Shown: positions 1 through 11,583, counted from the first letter of the stretch. The stretch: DNA of 64,000 nucleotides from Chrysophaeum taylorii (GCA_029834535.1 JAQMWT010000469.1:1-64000), one strand, 5' to 3'. Translations and numbers: made by a program. The notes: generated by a model not told the origin, from the sequence alone.

Positions 1-1090
1 CCCTGAACCCTTTGCAACCCGTCGCCTCCTCGGGCACCTGGTTCATACCAACTCGACCACATCCCGCGTTCGAGTTGCGTGGGCGTACATCCAACTCATG
101 CGACCGTACCCCAACACCGGCGACGTTCTCCACGTGCAAAGTCACACCAAGAAAAAAACCACCAACATCAAGATTCGACAACTTCGGAATCAGCAACAGC
201 TGCTCTATCTACGATGGTGACGAACACCATCAAGCTGCCACGGCATGCATAAGGGCTTCCTCTCTCTTTGGGCACAACGGTCCAGACAGCAGCCCTGCGA
301 CGTGCAAAGCGAAACCAAGAATCACAACAACGTAGATCAAGAGTCGACATAATTCCGAATTATCAACAGACAGCTCTTCTCCATGATGGTCATGATCACC
401 ATCGTGCTGCCAAGACATGCACAAGGGCTTCTTCTCTCTTCGGGCACAACGGCCCAGGAAGCAGCCTTGCCGACGGAACCCCAAGCCACCTAGTTTCCCA
501 CGTTCGACAAGTCAAAGAACAATACACTTCGAGAAGTTCCCGAGTATTACGCCTACATCGACTATGACAACCACACTCAAGGACCCATGGCCCCCGTATT
601 CAATGCCCCAGGCAACAGAGCCGCAGGCCACTGACAACATCTCTCGGACTCAGCCCCCCGGTCTGGGCATACAGTGAAGAAGCAAGACCAACTTCACTAG
701 CCTCGAAGATGGTCTCCCCGACCATTCCATATCAGCCGCCTGATCCAAGCGCCATCACCAATGCCCCCGCAATGCCGTATCCACAAGGACAAGACACGCT
801 GTCAACGGTCCCACGATCACCATGCTCGCAGGAGCTCACCACACCTGCAGGTGTCAGCTCAGATTCGCCAGGCACTCCCGCCTTGTTCGATATCTCTCGA
901 TCAGCCTCTCCCGATCACTTCGAAGCTGGTTCCACCTCGCTGCCTTCTCTCCCCGAAGACAGGCGCGCACTGCCGCTCACCGGCGCTCGCTGCTGCACCC
1001 ACCATCCACCTTCTCGGCCGGATGCACTGGATGACACTGCTCAGCAGGTTGCATGGACCCATCTGCGACCACCGTGTAACGATTTGATGG

Positions 1091-2902
1091 ATGTCTTCGC
1101 ACGAGCACCAGTCGCAACACCTGATCACACGCTCCCTCACTTTCGGTCAGAGGGCGCAATCCTTTCGGCTGCCGATCCTTATGTTTCGCCGCGACCCAAG
1201 CCTCTGGAAAGCTTTCCCCATGGCTGCAGTAACGGACACAGATTTCGAGAGTTCTGAACGACCCGATCAGCCGCAAACTATGCACCCTTCTATTGCGACC
1301 ATTTCGGTCCTTTATGTCCCCTTGCATAGCTCTCTTCTGGACGCCACACGCTTGCGCTGCCTCCGGAAAATCGATGTTGCGCTCTCAGGAGACATTCTCC
1401 GCGCGCACTGCACAGACTCGCTCCACCTGAACCGCTTCTGTCAGCATTTTCGCATAACAGGAATGTACGACGAATGTTCGCCAGCTGCCGGCTCCACCGC
1501 AAACATGCACCCTGGTCACGCACGTCTCCTCCCTCAAAAGCTTCTTGTCGCTCGGCACGTCACTCCTCGTTCGAGGACGCATGTCACATGCCCGCACCTT
1601 CGCATGCACTACACGTCTATGGGCAACCCTGGTCACTACGGCACTCGCTGCTCTGGTCCCCGCATCTCCGCCATTGAGGATGCACCCAGCATGATTGACC
1701 CTCCCATCGCCCTTGGCCCTACTGCACTCACGTACCATGACCCAAGCGAACTTGCACTCTCCTTCGGCGATCCCCCTTTTCGACCTCCCGCACTGGACCC
1801 CATGCATTCCAGGCCGGATACTCTCCACCACGGGATCTCAGCTCACGCACCCATCTGCACTACCTCGCAGACAGGCCAGCCGCGCACAACACCCCCTTTG
1901 GCACTGACCTCGGACCACTCACATCACGCGATTTTGCTCTTGGAGCATAACACGCTTCTCGTTGCTCTCCGCGTCACCGCCTTTAACACCAAGACACTCG
2001 TCATTTCCACCTACGCTCCGCGCCGCCACATGTCTCTCGACCTCCCGATCACCAACATAAGTCGATCGCGCCCGCACAGAGTCGCGCACGCCTTACGAGG
2101 GCGTATTTCAGTTGATGATCTCACAGGTCTTTCGATGCATTCTCCGACGTCCGACTTTGAACTTGCGAGTCACTTTATGGCAATCCCCAATGCCAAGACG
2201 CCGGACGCTGCGCAACCATGTCTCTGGAACTCCACAGCCACAGAAACTGCCAGACAAGAAAGCACTCAGCTCTCCACAGCTGCTCAACAGCTACTTATAG
2301 TCTCGCACATAGCAACGAGTACTATCTCGCAGTCTCTCTTGGATGACAAGACGAAAAATAAGACCACAACGGCTAGCTACACCAGTCAGCCCATTGATGT
2401 AGCAGACGAGGCAATGCAAACCAACTGCACAGCACGGTTTCAGACTATACAGACAATGCCCAGGTCCAACGCTCAACTGCTCGATCACGCACACGTTCTG
2501 TCACCCGACCTTGCACTGCTACTGGCTCCTGTCTCATTCATAGCTGATGCACCCCGTCCGATGGATCAGTCCTTCAGCTATGTCCCGCTCGCAGAAGCAC
2601 CACTGCAGGACGCACGGGTACATCATGAAGATACAGGTAAGCGCGCCACGATTGCGCGCACTAGCTCATTGCGCCTATCTGATCACGATGAGATGAAGCT
2701 ACAGCTTTGCTTGCTCCCTTCGCCTCTGGAAGACAAAGGCCGCCTTCCAGCCTCCCAGGCACCTGACCCGCCCCTGCCGCTGCAATCCGCACCAGCACAG
2801 ACGATCTCGCCTCCCTGCACGACTGCAGATCAGGCACAAGCCAACGTCAGCACTCGCCATAGTTATGCGCACCCGCTGGAATCTTACCAGTACGGCTACT
2901 GA
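1091..2902 (+). CDS. Gag-like Pro/His/Thr-rich polyprotein segment of copy A
   Basis: Longest open stretch of copy A (about 600 codons). It has no recognisable enzyme domain and is rich in Pro, His, Ser, Thr and Leu. Its main support as real coding DNA is conservation: from about residue 150 on it aligns almost without gaps with the minus-strand stretch 18159-16573 of copy B, and the protein is kept better than low-complexity drift would predict. It carries one copy of the recurring ALRGRI peptide near 2095. A gag-like structural role is inferred from its place between the LTR leader and pol in copy B. The exact start is uncertain because upstream frames are also open. Confidence 0.45.
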   Translation: MSSHEHQSQHLITRSLTFGQRAQSFRLPILMFRRDPSLWKAFPMAAVTDTDFESSERPDQPQTMHPSIATISVLYVPLHSSLLDATRLRCLRKIDVALSGDILRAHCTDSLHLNRFCQHFRITGMYDECSPAAGSTANMHPGHARLLPQKLLVARHVTPRSRTHVTCPHLRMHYTSMGNPGHYGTRCSGPRISAIEDAPSMIDPPIALGPTALTYHDPSELALSFGDPPFRPPALDPMHSRPDTLHHGISAHAPICTTSQTGQPRTTPPLALTSDHSHHAILLLEHNTLLVALRVTAFNTKTLVISTYAPRRHMSLDLPITNISRSRPHRVAHALRGRISVDDLTGLSMHSPTSDFELASHFMAIPNAKTPDAAQPCLWNSTATETARQESTQLSTAAQQLLIVSHIATSTISQSLLDDKTKNKTTTASYTSQPIDVADEAMQTNCTARFQTIQTMPRSNAQLLDHAHVLSPDLALLLAPVSFIADAPRPMDQSFSYVPLAEAPLQDARVHHEDTGKRATIARTSSLRLSDHDEMKLQLCLLPSPLEDKGRLPASQAPDPPLPLQSAPAQTISPPCTTADQAQANVSTRHSYAHPLESYQYGY

Positions 2903-5900
2903 CCTCACCAGGCAGGTCACTGCATCACCTCGGTCTCCCCTGACACCAGGTCGACGCTTCGCTCATTCGCGACCACCTCATCTCATCTATTGGACGACTA
3001 TGATCTCGAGCACGAACTCATCGCGGCGCCTGGGTCGTACCCAAGAAGAAATCCTACTTTGGAGCCACCTCAGCCAATCCAACAGGAACATTGGCCACCA
3101 GACGCCACCCATGTGCTTGTGGCTTCTCCATTGGTTTCCTTCATAACTCTTGACTGCAGCAGAGACCAGATGCCACCACCCCACGCCACAATACCCGCAT
3201 TCTCGTTTGGGACACGAGCACTTCCTTCATGTCAGTTGTATACGCCCGTGGTACTGCCAAATACGGCAACCAATATAGACGTGGACTGCGTTTCACCCTC
3301 ATCTCTGAGCGTTACCCCCGACATGCTGCTCCCGGCACTACTAGCCAGTCCCATCACGACCGATTCAGCTCCCATCGCCTTGTATGACGTCATACGTTAT
3401 ATTCCGATTACAGCCCAGACACCGCACAGGCCCCTATGCACTCGCGACGGCACGCTCACCGCCCCTCTCGGTTTAGACTACCAACATTGCGCCATCCTCA
3501 TGGTACACTCACGGTCAACTGAGATACTCGCTCGCTTGTTGCACAGTACGATGCCCGAACACCTTTTGGTTCAGGATAAACATACACCGTTGTCTCAGTC
3601 ACCGCTGACGCGCCCCCTCCGACCGCCGCCCGGCTCTGCGCTCGTTCCGCAACCACGGTCTCTCCGCCTCGCCGGCAATTCGAAGATTTCACCCAGTTCA
3701 AATTACGAGGGCGCATTCGTTTTCCGCCGCCGACCATATCTGTTTCGATTCGTATCAGTCACGTCACCTACGGCTACTCTGGCTACATCGGAGCTCACTT
3801 CAAGGCACGCACCGAAGTCCCTCTTCCTAAGGACCTCAATCACACGACAAGACCTGACGAGCCCTCGACGTTCCTCCCCGCTTCGACGCGACTCCCGATT
3901 ATCCAATTCCCGACGATTTGTGATGCCACTAAGTTCCGTTATCAATGCAATTCCGAGCCTCCCACGCTCTTCCGCCCGTCTCTTGCAGGTCACACCTCTC
4001 AAGTTCCAGCTCGCTCGATTTCATCCTGCATGCTGCCATATGCAAATGAAGTTCTGTCACGCCAACGCCACATGTCGCAGTTATCGCCAGTCTCGCGCAA
4101 CAACTGCCCGCCACTAAATGATAGCCGCACGCATAGTCCTTTGCTCGCCTCTTTTAACGTCCCTCCCAGCACTATGCTTGACGTTGAAGCTCTGCAACTC
4201 CATGGTTCGGTCACAGCACAATTTCACGCGACATCCTCGCCCAGTTCTGTTCACGTTTCGCATCTGTCGACATTACTGTCAGAATTCTGCTTCGGACACA
4301 GCTCAGACTGCACTCGCATTTTATGCTCTTATGACGCACCCGGTTTGCTCCTCTCTGTTCACACTGCAGGTTCCACCTTGCAGAACTCTGAGCCCAACAG
4401 CCGCCATTGCGATTCGCACCCAGTCGACATTTTCCGTTGCACCCGCGAGGATAACCCCCAATTTCCACAGGTTGGACACGCGTTCTGCTCTCAGCATTCT
4501 ACCGAATGTCACTGCCGCACACCGCTAGCCCCACCCAGTTATGTTGCGAATCAAGGGAAGTCCATTGCCATGTCTATATCTTCCTTCATTCCCGCATACT
4601 CGCTGCCAGCCACAGTCTCGCATGACTCCTTATCGGACAGTCCTCGCATTATGGCCATTGCCTCACATTATGTTCATTCTGCGGACATCTCCCGTCAACA
4701 GATTAGTCCTCTCTTGAAACATACGCTCCCTACACGTTGTATACTGTATAACTCTCGTATATCGACAACACCCTTCTGCCGAATGTCTCACCTTTCCGTC
4801 ACTGCACGATTCACCAGGGATGCACCGCGCTCTCTCGCGCTTGGACATCAAGGGAAGTTTGATTCTGGTGAAAACGACACCGGACACGAAATGAATACTG
4901 GATCAGTCGAGTGTCACGACACAGGATTACTTTGCCGAATATAACACGAAAGATGCGACTCCGACCATACCTTCGAAGTCAGCTCTCCCCCTGGGAAGGA
5001 CAATATCTTCGAACAATCCATCGCCATCAGGCATTTACTCCTGTTGCCCGACTCTTCTGCACAGGGCACCGACTCTTCTGCACAGGACACACGCCTGCAT
5101 CCACCTTCATACGCGACACACCCGCGAACCTCAGTCTCAGTCCAATCGTCTTTCGATGATAGCAAATGGCAACCTCCACCAGACCACAACTCCAGGTCTA
5201 CAGCAAATTTATAGTTTTCATATTTCTGGCTACCCCCAGACGACTTTATCCGGATATCAACGTCACACGATGATTATCCGCATGTTATTTTACACGCCCA
5301 TAGTTAAGCTTCAGCTGTCCCACGCTACACTCAGGAATACAGCTTTTACACGTATGTGACTGACAATTCTGGTTCTTACATTTCCCAGGAACAGCTCCAC
5401 CTTACTCGCTATCGCTACGACGATTACCTTACCATGTCGAAACCGAGTTGGTTAAATGGTCATATCTCTTTATGGGACAACGCTGCCGCTCAGTCACATC
5501 GTCGCACCCTTACTAGCCCAACTTTAGTCACAATAGAATGTCATTCCTATGGCCACTCTCACTATTCGCCTTTCGATCAATCATTGGTCTGTCGTGCACA
5601 TCGCGACTGCCTGACCCATGATCCCTACTGTTGTTATCATTTAGACCACCCGTTCTACTACGAGGATCCCTCAGCCACTTGGGATTTATCCACCCGCACG
5701 CACCGTCGTCCTATGTCACGGAACACCCACGACTTAATGCATGCGACTCTCGTATTCGACGATGACACTAGTACATTCGCTTATTTTTTGCGATGTCGTC
5801 ATTACATCCTTCTTTCACCAGTCACTGAACAAGATAATGATCTGATCTCTAGTACTGAATTCGCCATACTTCGCCATTAGTCCACCTAGCATCTTCTCCC

Positions 5901-6192
5901 ACGTTCCCTCTTCCTTACGATCGATGCTTTTTCCCTTTTGATTACGCGCCTCTTCTTGCATTATCCTTGTCATTATGTTTCCCCTCTCGACCTATTCCAC
6001 GTTATACTTTGCGCTCTTTCTCCATTCTCACTCACACTCACCTGCTACTCCGCTCTACTCTATCTCTCTCGTGTACTTCGCACACTCCTCATTCCACGCC
6101 TCCTCGCAACTCAACGTCTAGTTGTCTTTGGCCAGACATTTGTTTTGTTTGTTCCAGATTTCGCTCATCACCGAGTTCAATCTGCGAGGGCG

Positions 6193-6379
6193 TAGAGATA
6201 GAAAATTTGATTTAGGGTTAGTACCCCCCCCCCTCACTCACACTCACACCCAATAACCAATAAAATCGCTGTGTCGAACACCGTGCCGCTCTTTGTGTCG
6301 TTAGAGGACAGGGCAACAGGGTGGCACTACCACTGCCATCATTCTCAACCAGGGTCACAGTGATTTTTACTGTTCTCTA
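6193..6379 (+). repeat. 3' LTR of copy A
   Basis: 187 bp starting TAGAGATAGAAAATTTG and ending TTTTACTGTTCTCTA. The ends are the inverted hexamers TAGAGA/TCTCTA rather than the usual TG/CA. Related copies lie at 8163-8342 (+), 21616-21429 (-), 9182-8986 (-) and about 34713-34520 (-). All share a core reading roughly ACCGTGC.GCTCTTTGTGTCGTTAGA and an end reading ACAGTGATTTTTACTGT. The reading frame of copy A runs into the first bases of the LTR. Confidence 0.75.
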
Positions 6380-6930
6380 TAGGCTGCCATACTAAAGTTG
6401 TCTCATAATCGTAATCGAGAAATGCTCAAGTAGCGATGTCAGTGCAAAGGAGTTCTTCAAGATTGCGTGCAATGATCAACTAAGACAAGTACGCCACTTA
6501 TTGACATACGAGGTATATGGACTGTGAATGGACGAAGCACACATTTTAGACTGAATTTCAAATCCCGTAATCGCAAAAATTAAAGTTGCGATAATGCCAG
6601 TGATACATTGATCCATGATGAGCAGACATGAAATAGTACAGGTAGCACATCTAAATGTTTAAGGTTCAAAGAATAAGTGAACTGAAGGACGTTTATAAGT
6701 TTGATCTCGAAGAAGAATGACATCGAAGAAGAATGACATCGAATTAGACTGGAAGTTAGAAAGCGATCACATGTCAGGGAAACTAGATAGGCAAGACGTA
6801 ATTATAGTCCAGGCAAATCAAGTAAGATGTAAGTGGTTAAATATGACCACTTCATCCTGACATGGGTTTGGGGAGATGTCATAAGAATCAACACCTGATG
6901 TGGTTGGACGATAACAGAAGCCATAACTAA
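6380..6930. other. AT-rich stretch, no gene seen
   Basis: Between the LTR of copy A and a copia RNase H remnant. Composition is clearly more AT-rich than copy A and no open frame resembles a known protein. It may be the eroded 3' part of the minus-strand copia remnant next to it. Confidence 0.4.
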
Positions 6931-8162
6931 TCATGCTCGAATGCTTTCACGCGCCGATGTTACACGTCGAAGAAGGCATAGAATGTAATTTGATTTGGTC
7001 CTCAATAACAAGTGACCGTAGCCAGTGTGATCAGATGACCAACGGACTGGTTTTGTCGTTCGTAGTTCCTGCTGACTGTCCATGCAGGGGAAGAAGCAAC
7101 ACATCGAATAAGTGAAGAAGTGCCAAGGGCGAATTATGGGTGACACTGACTTCAAAATGGAAACTGTGGCTAGTAAGACCATAGGAGTGTCGGATGTGAG
7201 CAGTGCATACGTTCCTCGACTAGTCCATATGACCAAATAAGCCAGACTTGACTCAAGGAGTGAGTGACAAGAGATAGATATCATATTTAATGATGACATT
7301 CAAGTATGCTAATAAGCAAGGAACATAGGTGCGAGGGCTAGTTTAGTGTCGCATGCGGACATAAAGATGGGAGTAAGGATTAATCGTTTATTTTTGACGA
7401 TGGGTTGTTGTAGACAAAGCAAAGCGCGAAACGCCGAGAATAAGGGAGCACCAAAGGGCTTAGTGAATCCGTCGGCAACATTATGGGTGCCAGAAATATG
7501 GTGCAACTTGATGCGGTTTAACTGAACATAGTCGCGAATGCGGAACCTGCGCGTGCTGATTGCTATAGCTTTAGTGGCACTTTCAGGATTATTTGACAAT
7601 GAATAGCAGAAGCAGGGTCCCCTAGGATAGGACTATTGCGGATGAACGAGATATCCGATGGTAAAGGCTTGTCGTGGGCATCATAATCTAGCAGCAGATC
7701 TTTCCCTGCGGGTTGGCGAATATAGTATCGGGGATTTATTGCGAAAGCCATTTCCGTCTGCAGTTTACGTAGCCAAACCACATCATTAGCACAAGTATTA
7801 AGAGCAATGAGTTCACTCTCATGAGTGGAAGTAGCAGTTATTGGTTGAAGTTTAGACTTCCATGTAACAAGAGAGCCAACAAGAAAAATAGCGTTGCCAG
7901 TCGTACTTTTGCGATCATGCTCATAAGAGGGCGCGTTGTCCGCATCTACAAATGCAACAAGTGGATCAAAGTTACCAGAATCCACCTGCTCTGCAGTGTA
8001 GTCTAACATGGTTGCCATATCTGAGCGATTGCCAATGATATAATGTAATTGATCCATTAGCGCGGAAGACTTCGAATAATACCATAGGCGGAGGTTGCGA
8101 TTTTCGGGTTTACGAAGATAGCGAAAAATACCGGCTAGTATTTGGACGTGCAAGAAGGAAGG
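6931..8162 (-). mobile_element. Ty1/copia remnant: end of RT plus RNase H
   Basis: Minus-strand fossil. The open stretch ending near 7563 carries the copia RNase H signature: VAFVDADNAPSYEHDRKSTTG, then GNAIFLVGSLVTWKSKLQ, then THESELIALNTCANDVVWLRKL. The next stretch (7599-7309) continues with RRFRIRDYVQ and HISGTHNVADGFTKP, the typical end of copia RNase H. Reverse transcriptase, integrase and gag are missing: the upstream side is cut off by the plus-strand LTR at 8163. It is broken, and its proteins differ clearly from the RNase H at 9172-9861, so it is a different copia lineage. Confidence 0.8.
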
Positions 8163-8690
8163 TAGAGATAGAAAATTCCATTTAGGGTTAGTACGCCCCC
8201 CACACACTCACACACCCAAATCGCCAATAATCGCTGTGTCCAACACCGTGCCGCTCTTTGTGTCGTTAGAAGACCGGGCGTAGAGTGACACTACCGCTGC
8301 CGTCATTCTCTACCAGGGGCACAGTGATTTTTACTGTCTCTAGGTTATGGGCCCAGGCCGGTACTGGTAGAGAAACGTCCCTCCGAAAGACATCGAACTC
8401 GATCGACGTCTCGGACAACGACACAGGATTTCCAGGTAAGAGCAATCTCCTTAAGTTCATGAAGTTTCCAATACCGTAGTCAAGTCTCATCGCTTGCTAC
8501 TGGTGAAAAGTGTGAAGCAACCAACAACGCGCAAAAGCAACCCCAACAACATGGCGACTCGCGACCCCAAAGTCCCGAGTCTGGAATTAGCGACGAAAAT
8601 CGCTACACCACAAGAACACGCTCTCTGGCTCTTGCAACAGCTCAACGATATCAAAGCTGATTTCTATTCCGAACGTGATGAGATGGCGGG
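8163..8690 (+). mobile_element. Truncated LTR element copy C: 5' LTR, leader and gag start
   Basis: LTR 8163-8342 (180 bp, TAGAGA...TCTCTA), a leader closely matching that of copy B, then a gag start at 8551 reading MATRDPKVPSLELATKIAT, which parallels MATHDPQVPSLEVATQFAT at the start of copy B. The match to gag stops near 8690, where the element is joined to an inverted internal piece. A fossil fragment. Confidence 0.7.
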
Positions 8691-8980
8691 GGGTTGAGAA
8701 CAGATAGGCGGAGCGGGGGTGAACCAGGAGAACCGGGTCCGGGGCATCCGTGGAGGTGGTATGGTACTCAGGTAGAATCAGGAGAGAGGCATCGGAGGTT
8801 TGTTCGGAAGGGATGAAGGTAGGTGATGAATGGGGAAAGGAGGTGAAAGAAGCGATGCAGCATCTTGGGTGGGGTGGGTGGCATCCAAGGAGGCAAGAGT
8901 GGGGTGGAGGAGGGCGTTGGTTTCAGAGTGGGAGTTGCGGATGTCAGCGTGCGCAGTTTCTAGTGCCTTGAACTGGGCCT
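8690..8980 (-). mobile_element. Inverted internal gag fragment of the copy B family
   Basis: The plus strand here matches the plus strand of 19566-19860 (part of copy B), so it is gag-region DNA in minus orientation. It abuts copy C head-on at a shared GAGATGGCGGGGGG, which may be the microhomology used in the joining, and ends where the LTR at 8986 begins. Confidence 0.6.
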
Positions 8981-8985
8981 CCTTG

Positions 8986-9182
8986 TAGAGAACAGTAATT
9001 TTAACTGTGTTACCCTTCAGCAGAGTGAGAGCAGTGGTAGTCCGCCCTCGTATCTGTCTCTAACAACGAGGACAGCACGGTGTGAATAACACCGCGTTTT
9101 CTTAAATTAAAAGGTGCTAAAATGAAGAGAGCTAACCCTATGATAGGGGGGTACTGACCCAGAATCAAATGTTATATCTCTA
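8986..9182 (-). repeat. LTR downstream of the RNase H at 9172-9861
   Basis: 197 bp with TAGAGA...TCTCTA ends in minus orientation. The RNase H frame ends a few codons inside it (HRVEI then stop), as the coding frame of copy A also does at its LTR. It keeps the ACCGTGCTG and ATTACTGTTCTCTA blocks but is otherwise diverged from the LTR at 21429-21616. Confidence 0.65.
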
Positions 9183-9861
9183 CTCGGTGAGCGGAATCTG
9201 GATCAAACTGAGCAGGAAGCGACTTTCCATCGACAAGAATGTAAAGAGTGTTATGGACGGAGTTGTACGGTGGAAGAGTAGCAGAAAGAGTAACTTGATG
9301 AGATGGTGGTGAAGAAGATGTAGAGTGAACACCGTCGGCGTTCTTGAACTTGTGGAATAAAGTGCGGGGGAGGAGTTTTGAAAAATGATCGGCGATCTGG
9401 TAGTGAGTGGGACACCAGAGGGGACGAATGACCGAGTTGGCCTGGTAGTCACGAATGCGAAATTCTCGTAAATTGATATGACGAGAGGGAGCACTGACTT
9501 CAGGGTGATTAGCGACATGGAAGGCGCTAGCGTTGTCAATACGCAGGGGAATAGCGTGAGCTTGATCACGCGAAAACAGACAAGGGTGAGAGGAGAAGAT
9601 CTTATGGAACCATTGGCATTCATCAGCGGCTGCGCTAGCGGCGATGAGTTCGGCTTCCATGGTGCTTTTGGCAGTAAGAGTTTGGCGTTCGCTAGACCAG
9701 AATACGAGACTGCCAAATACGAAAATACATGCACCAGAATGAGATCTTAAGCGAGGATCAGAACGGTCAGCGAAACTGGCATCAGCGAAACCAATAATGG
9801 GCGAACGAAGATGATGCAGTTCTGGATAGGTGCTGAGCAGATCCTTACTAATAATCGGCAA
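9172..9861 (-). pseudogene. Ty1/copia RNase H domain
   Basis: 229 codons open. Order of motifs: IGFADASFADRSDPRLRSHSG (first catalytic Asp region and the R.S.SG block), FVFGSLVFWSSERQTLTAKST, then MEAELIAASAAADECQW (catalytic Glu), RIDNASAFHVANHP (Asp), and HINLREFRIRDY...HYQIADHFSKLLP. This is the copia RNase H pattern. Its upstream side is replaced by a Helitron fragment. Part of a fossil element. Confidence 0.85.
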
Positions 9862-9862
9862 A

Positions 9863-9866
<4 letters not shown>

Positions 9867-9897
<31 letters not shown>

Positions 9898-9912
9898 TTG
9901 TTTGTTTGTTTG
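9867..9912. repeat. (TGTC)n(TGTT)n microsatellite
   Basis: Short tandem TGTC units followed by TGTT units. The same array (as its complement or directly) sits beside each Helitron fragment: about 23030-23070, 24070-24112, 38130-38150 and 39255-39290. Confidence 0.85.
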
Positions 9913-10070
9913 TCCTTAAATGTCGACTGCTAAGAGGGGGGTGTGTGTGGGGGGCATGAAGGATGTGGGTGTTTAAATGTCGACTGCTAAGAGGGGGGTG
10001 TGTGTGGGGAGCATGAAGGATGTGGGTGGGTTTGTGGGGATGTGGGTGGGTTTGTGGTTTGTTTGTTTGT
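9912..10070 (+). repeat. G-rich TTTAAATGTCGAC repeat, two tandem copies
   Basis: Two copies (from 9912 and from 9969) of a dispersed unit that begins with T(T)TAAATGTCGACTGC, followed by TAAGAGGGGGG, a GT run and AGCATGAAGGATGTGGG. Other copies are at 21909-22010, 39160-39260 (-), 41809-41890, 53588-53745, 53806-53846 (-) and, more diverged, 26966-27030. Confidence 0.7.
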
Positions 10071-10084
10071 CCCAACCGATTCAG

Positions 10085-10984
10085 GGTAAGGATCAGGTAG
10101 GCGCGCGAGCCAAACATTGATCCTCAAAGCCGTATACGGCGACCTCGCGGACTATTTCCACGACCCGCGTCGGCTCTTTCAGCGCGCCATTCTCACCCCC
10201 CGTCGAAACGATGTTGTCGATGCTGACAACGCGCGCTTGACCGCGGCCTTTCCCGGAGACAAGCCGTCGGTTCTTTTCGGCCGACTAGGTTGGGTCGGAA
10301 GACGATGCCCCGCTCTTTACAGTCGAGTTTTCAACTCCCTGACAACCAACGGCATGCTGACTTCGCGAGCTTAAAGTCTTCGCAACCTCGACCCGTCGCA
10401 CGGCCACTGCAAAGGCACCCGATACGTCATCGATTATGTTGTGTCGTGTCACCGAGGCTCCTTCAACCAGTATCCCTTAAGCCCCGCCGACGCCAAACGA
10501 TCAACAAGAGCCAGGGGCAGACGCCCCGCAAGGTCGGTGTCCTCTTGCCCAAGGCCCGTCTTCTGCCACCTCCAGCTCTACGTGGCTCTCTGTCGAGTCG
10601 GCAACCGCGAGGATATCCTCTTCTGTGTCGACGACTCCACCCGACCCCACACGTGCTGCGCAATACCGATAAGCCCCCTCGCGGCGTCTACACGCGCACA
10701 GTAGGTGAACTTACTGGGACCAGGTGAACTTACAGGGGTTTTTATAGTAAACTCAAAGGTTGGCGGCGCGTGCGGATCAAAGCAGCTTGGATTGGCGGGG
10801 GTGAGAGCGACGAGCTCAAAGGAGAGTGGGGTGAGCGGGTGTGAGCACGAGTGGGTTTCCGCCGAACTTACTGGGGTTAGAGATTGGGACTAGGTGAACT
10901 TACTGACTAGGTGAACGTGACGGGAACAGGTGAACTTACTGCGGTTAGAGATTGGGACTAGGTGAACTTACTGGCCTCCATTAA
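10085..10984 (+). mobile_element. Helitron fragment 1: helicase C-terminus plus 3' tail
   Basis: The translation from 10117 (AVYGDLADYFHDPRRLFQR, AILTPRRNDVVDADNARL) is the C-terminal part of a Helitron Rep/helicase. In other frames it continues as INKSQGQTPRKVGVLLPK and a piece equivalent to PVFCHVQLYVALCR. The reading is spread over three frames, so it is not functional. It is followed by a non-coding tail (10700-10984) made of repeated AGGTGAACTTACTGG units. Rep motifs and the N-terminal half are missing. Confidence 0.8.
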
Positions 10985-10986
10985 AC

Positions 10987-11350
10987 TTAACTAACTTCAG
11001 TCCTCTCCCCAGGCCGAGCATGGGAGCCAGGCCGGACCGACAGGAGCCAGTCCGGAACCACGGGCCTGTAGACGAGGGGCGCCGAAAGGTGGGTCGGCGG
11101 AGAGTGATCATCAAGCTTGTCGCCATGCGACGAGGAGACCGCGATGTGACTGACAACCAACTTGTTGATAACCTTCCGTCTGCGCCCCGCGGCCATACCC
11201 CGTCCCACTGCGAACGTTCCGGCTGCCAACCGGCCCGCCCGGGAGGCGAATAGGTGCCAACCTACGCCGGGAGGGCGGATGCCCTCGCAAGGCTCAGGAT
11301 TCATGAGGCACCGTCCTCCATCGCAACCATGCGGTTGGCGATCAGGGTCT
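10987..11350 (-). mobile_element. SINE-like repeat copy 1, (GTTA)n tail
   Basis: Minus-oriented: it starts near 11350 with GGTTGCGATGGAGGACGG and ends at about 10987 with TTAGTTAA after the conserved end GAGCATGGGAGCC...CTCTCCC region. It is nearly the same as copy 2 at 13146-13500, which lies in opposite orientation. No RNA polymerase III box could be fixed by eye, so SINE-like (or the 3' end of a LINE) is the most that can be said. Confidence 0.6.
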
Positions 11351-11583
11351 GCACTTGTGCTGAATAAATGGCGTAATAGAGGGGCTGTCGGATGAATAGC
11401 CACGAGAATCATCGGGGTACCCTTCAAATAACGAAGTAAAACATACAAATGTAGAAGATGGGTCTGCTCAGGATTGTACATGCCTTTGCAGCATTTGTTG
11501 CACAGAGTGGTGATGTCTGGACGACAAGTGACCGACAAGTAAATACTAGTGCCACAGTAATGGGAAAAATGCTTGCGTAAAAT

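Larger units (their letters stand above)
1..6379 (+). mobile_element. LTR-retroelement copy A (gag-like, no pol seen), 5' end outside window
   Basis: A fossil LTR element that runs off the left edge and ends in a 3' LTR at 6193-6379. Its first 3.8 kb encode a Pro/His/Ser/Thr-rich protein that matches, on the opposite strand, the gag-like region of copy B (about 19500-15900). Shared peptides include HGISAHAPIC, SLLDDKTKxKTTTASYTSQ and CTTADQAQANVST. Past about 3830 it diverges from copy B and continues for 2.4 kb as C-rich sense DNA with several open stretches (4030-4944, 5356-5880), none of which resembles a protease, integrase or reverse transcriptase. I infer a long non-autonomous relative of copy B. 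It looks broken. The extreme composition (C- and A-rich, G-poor sense strand) leaves more than one frame open, so ORF length alone is weak evidence of coding here. Confidence 0.7.
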
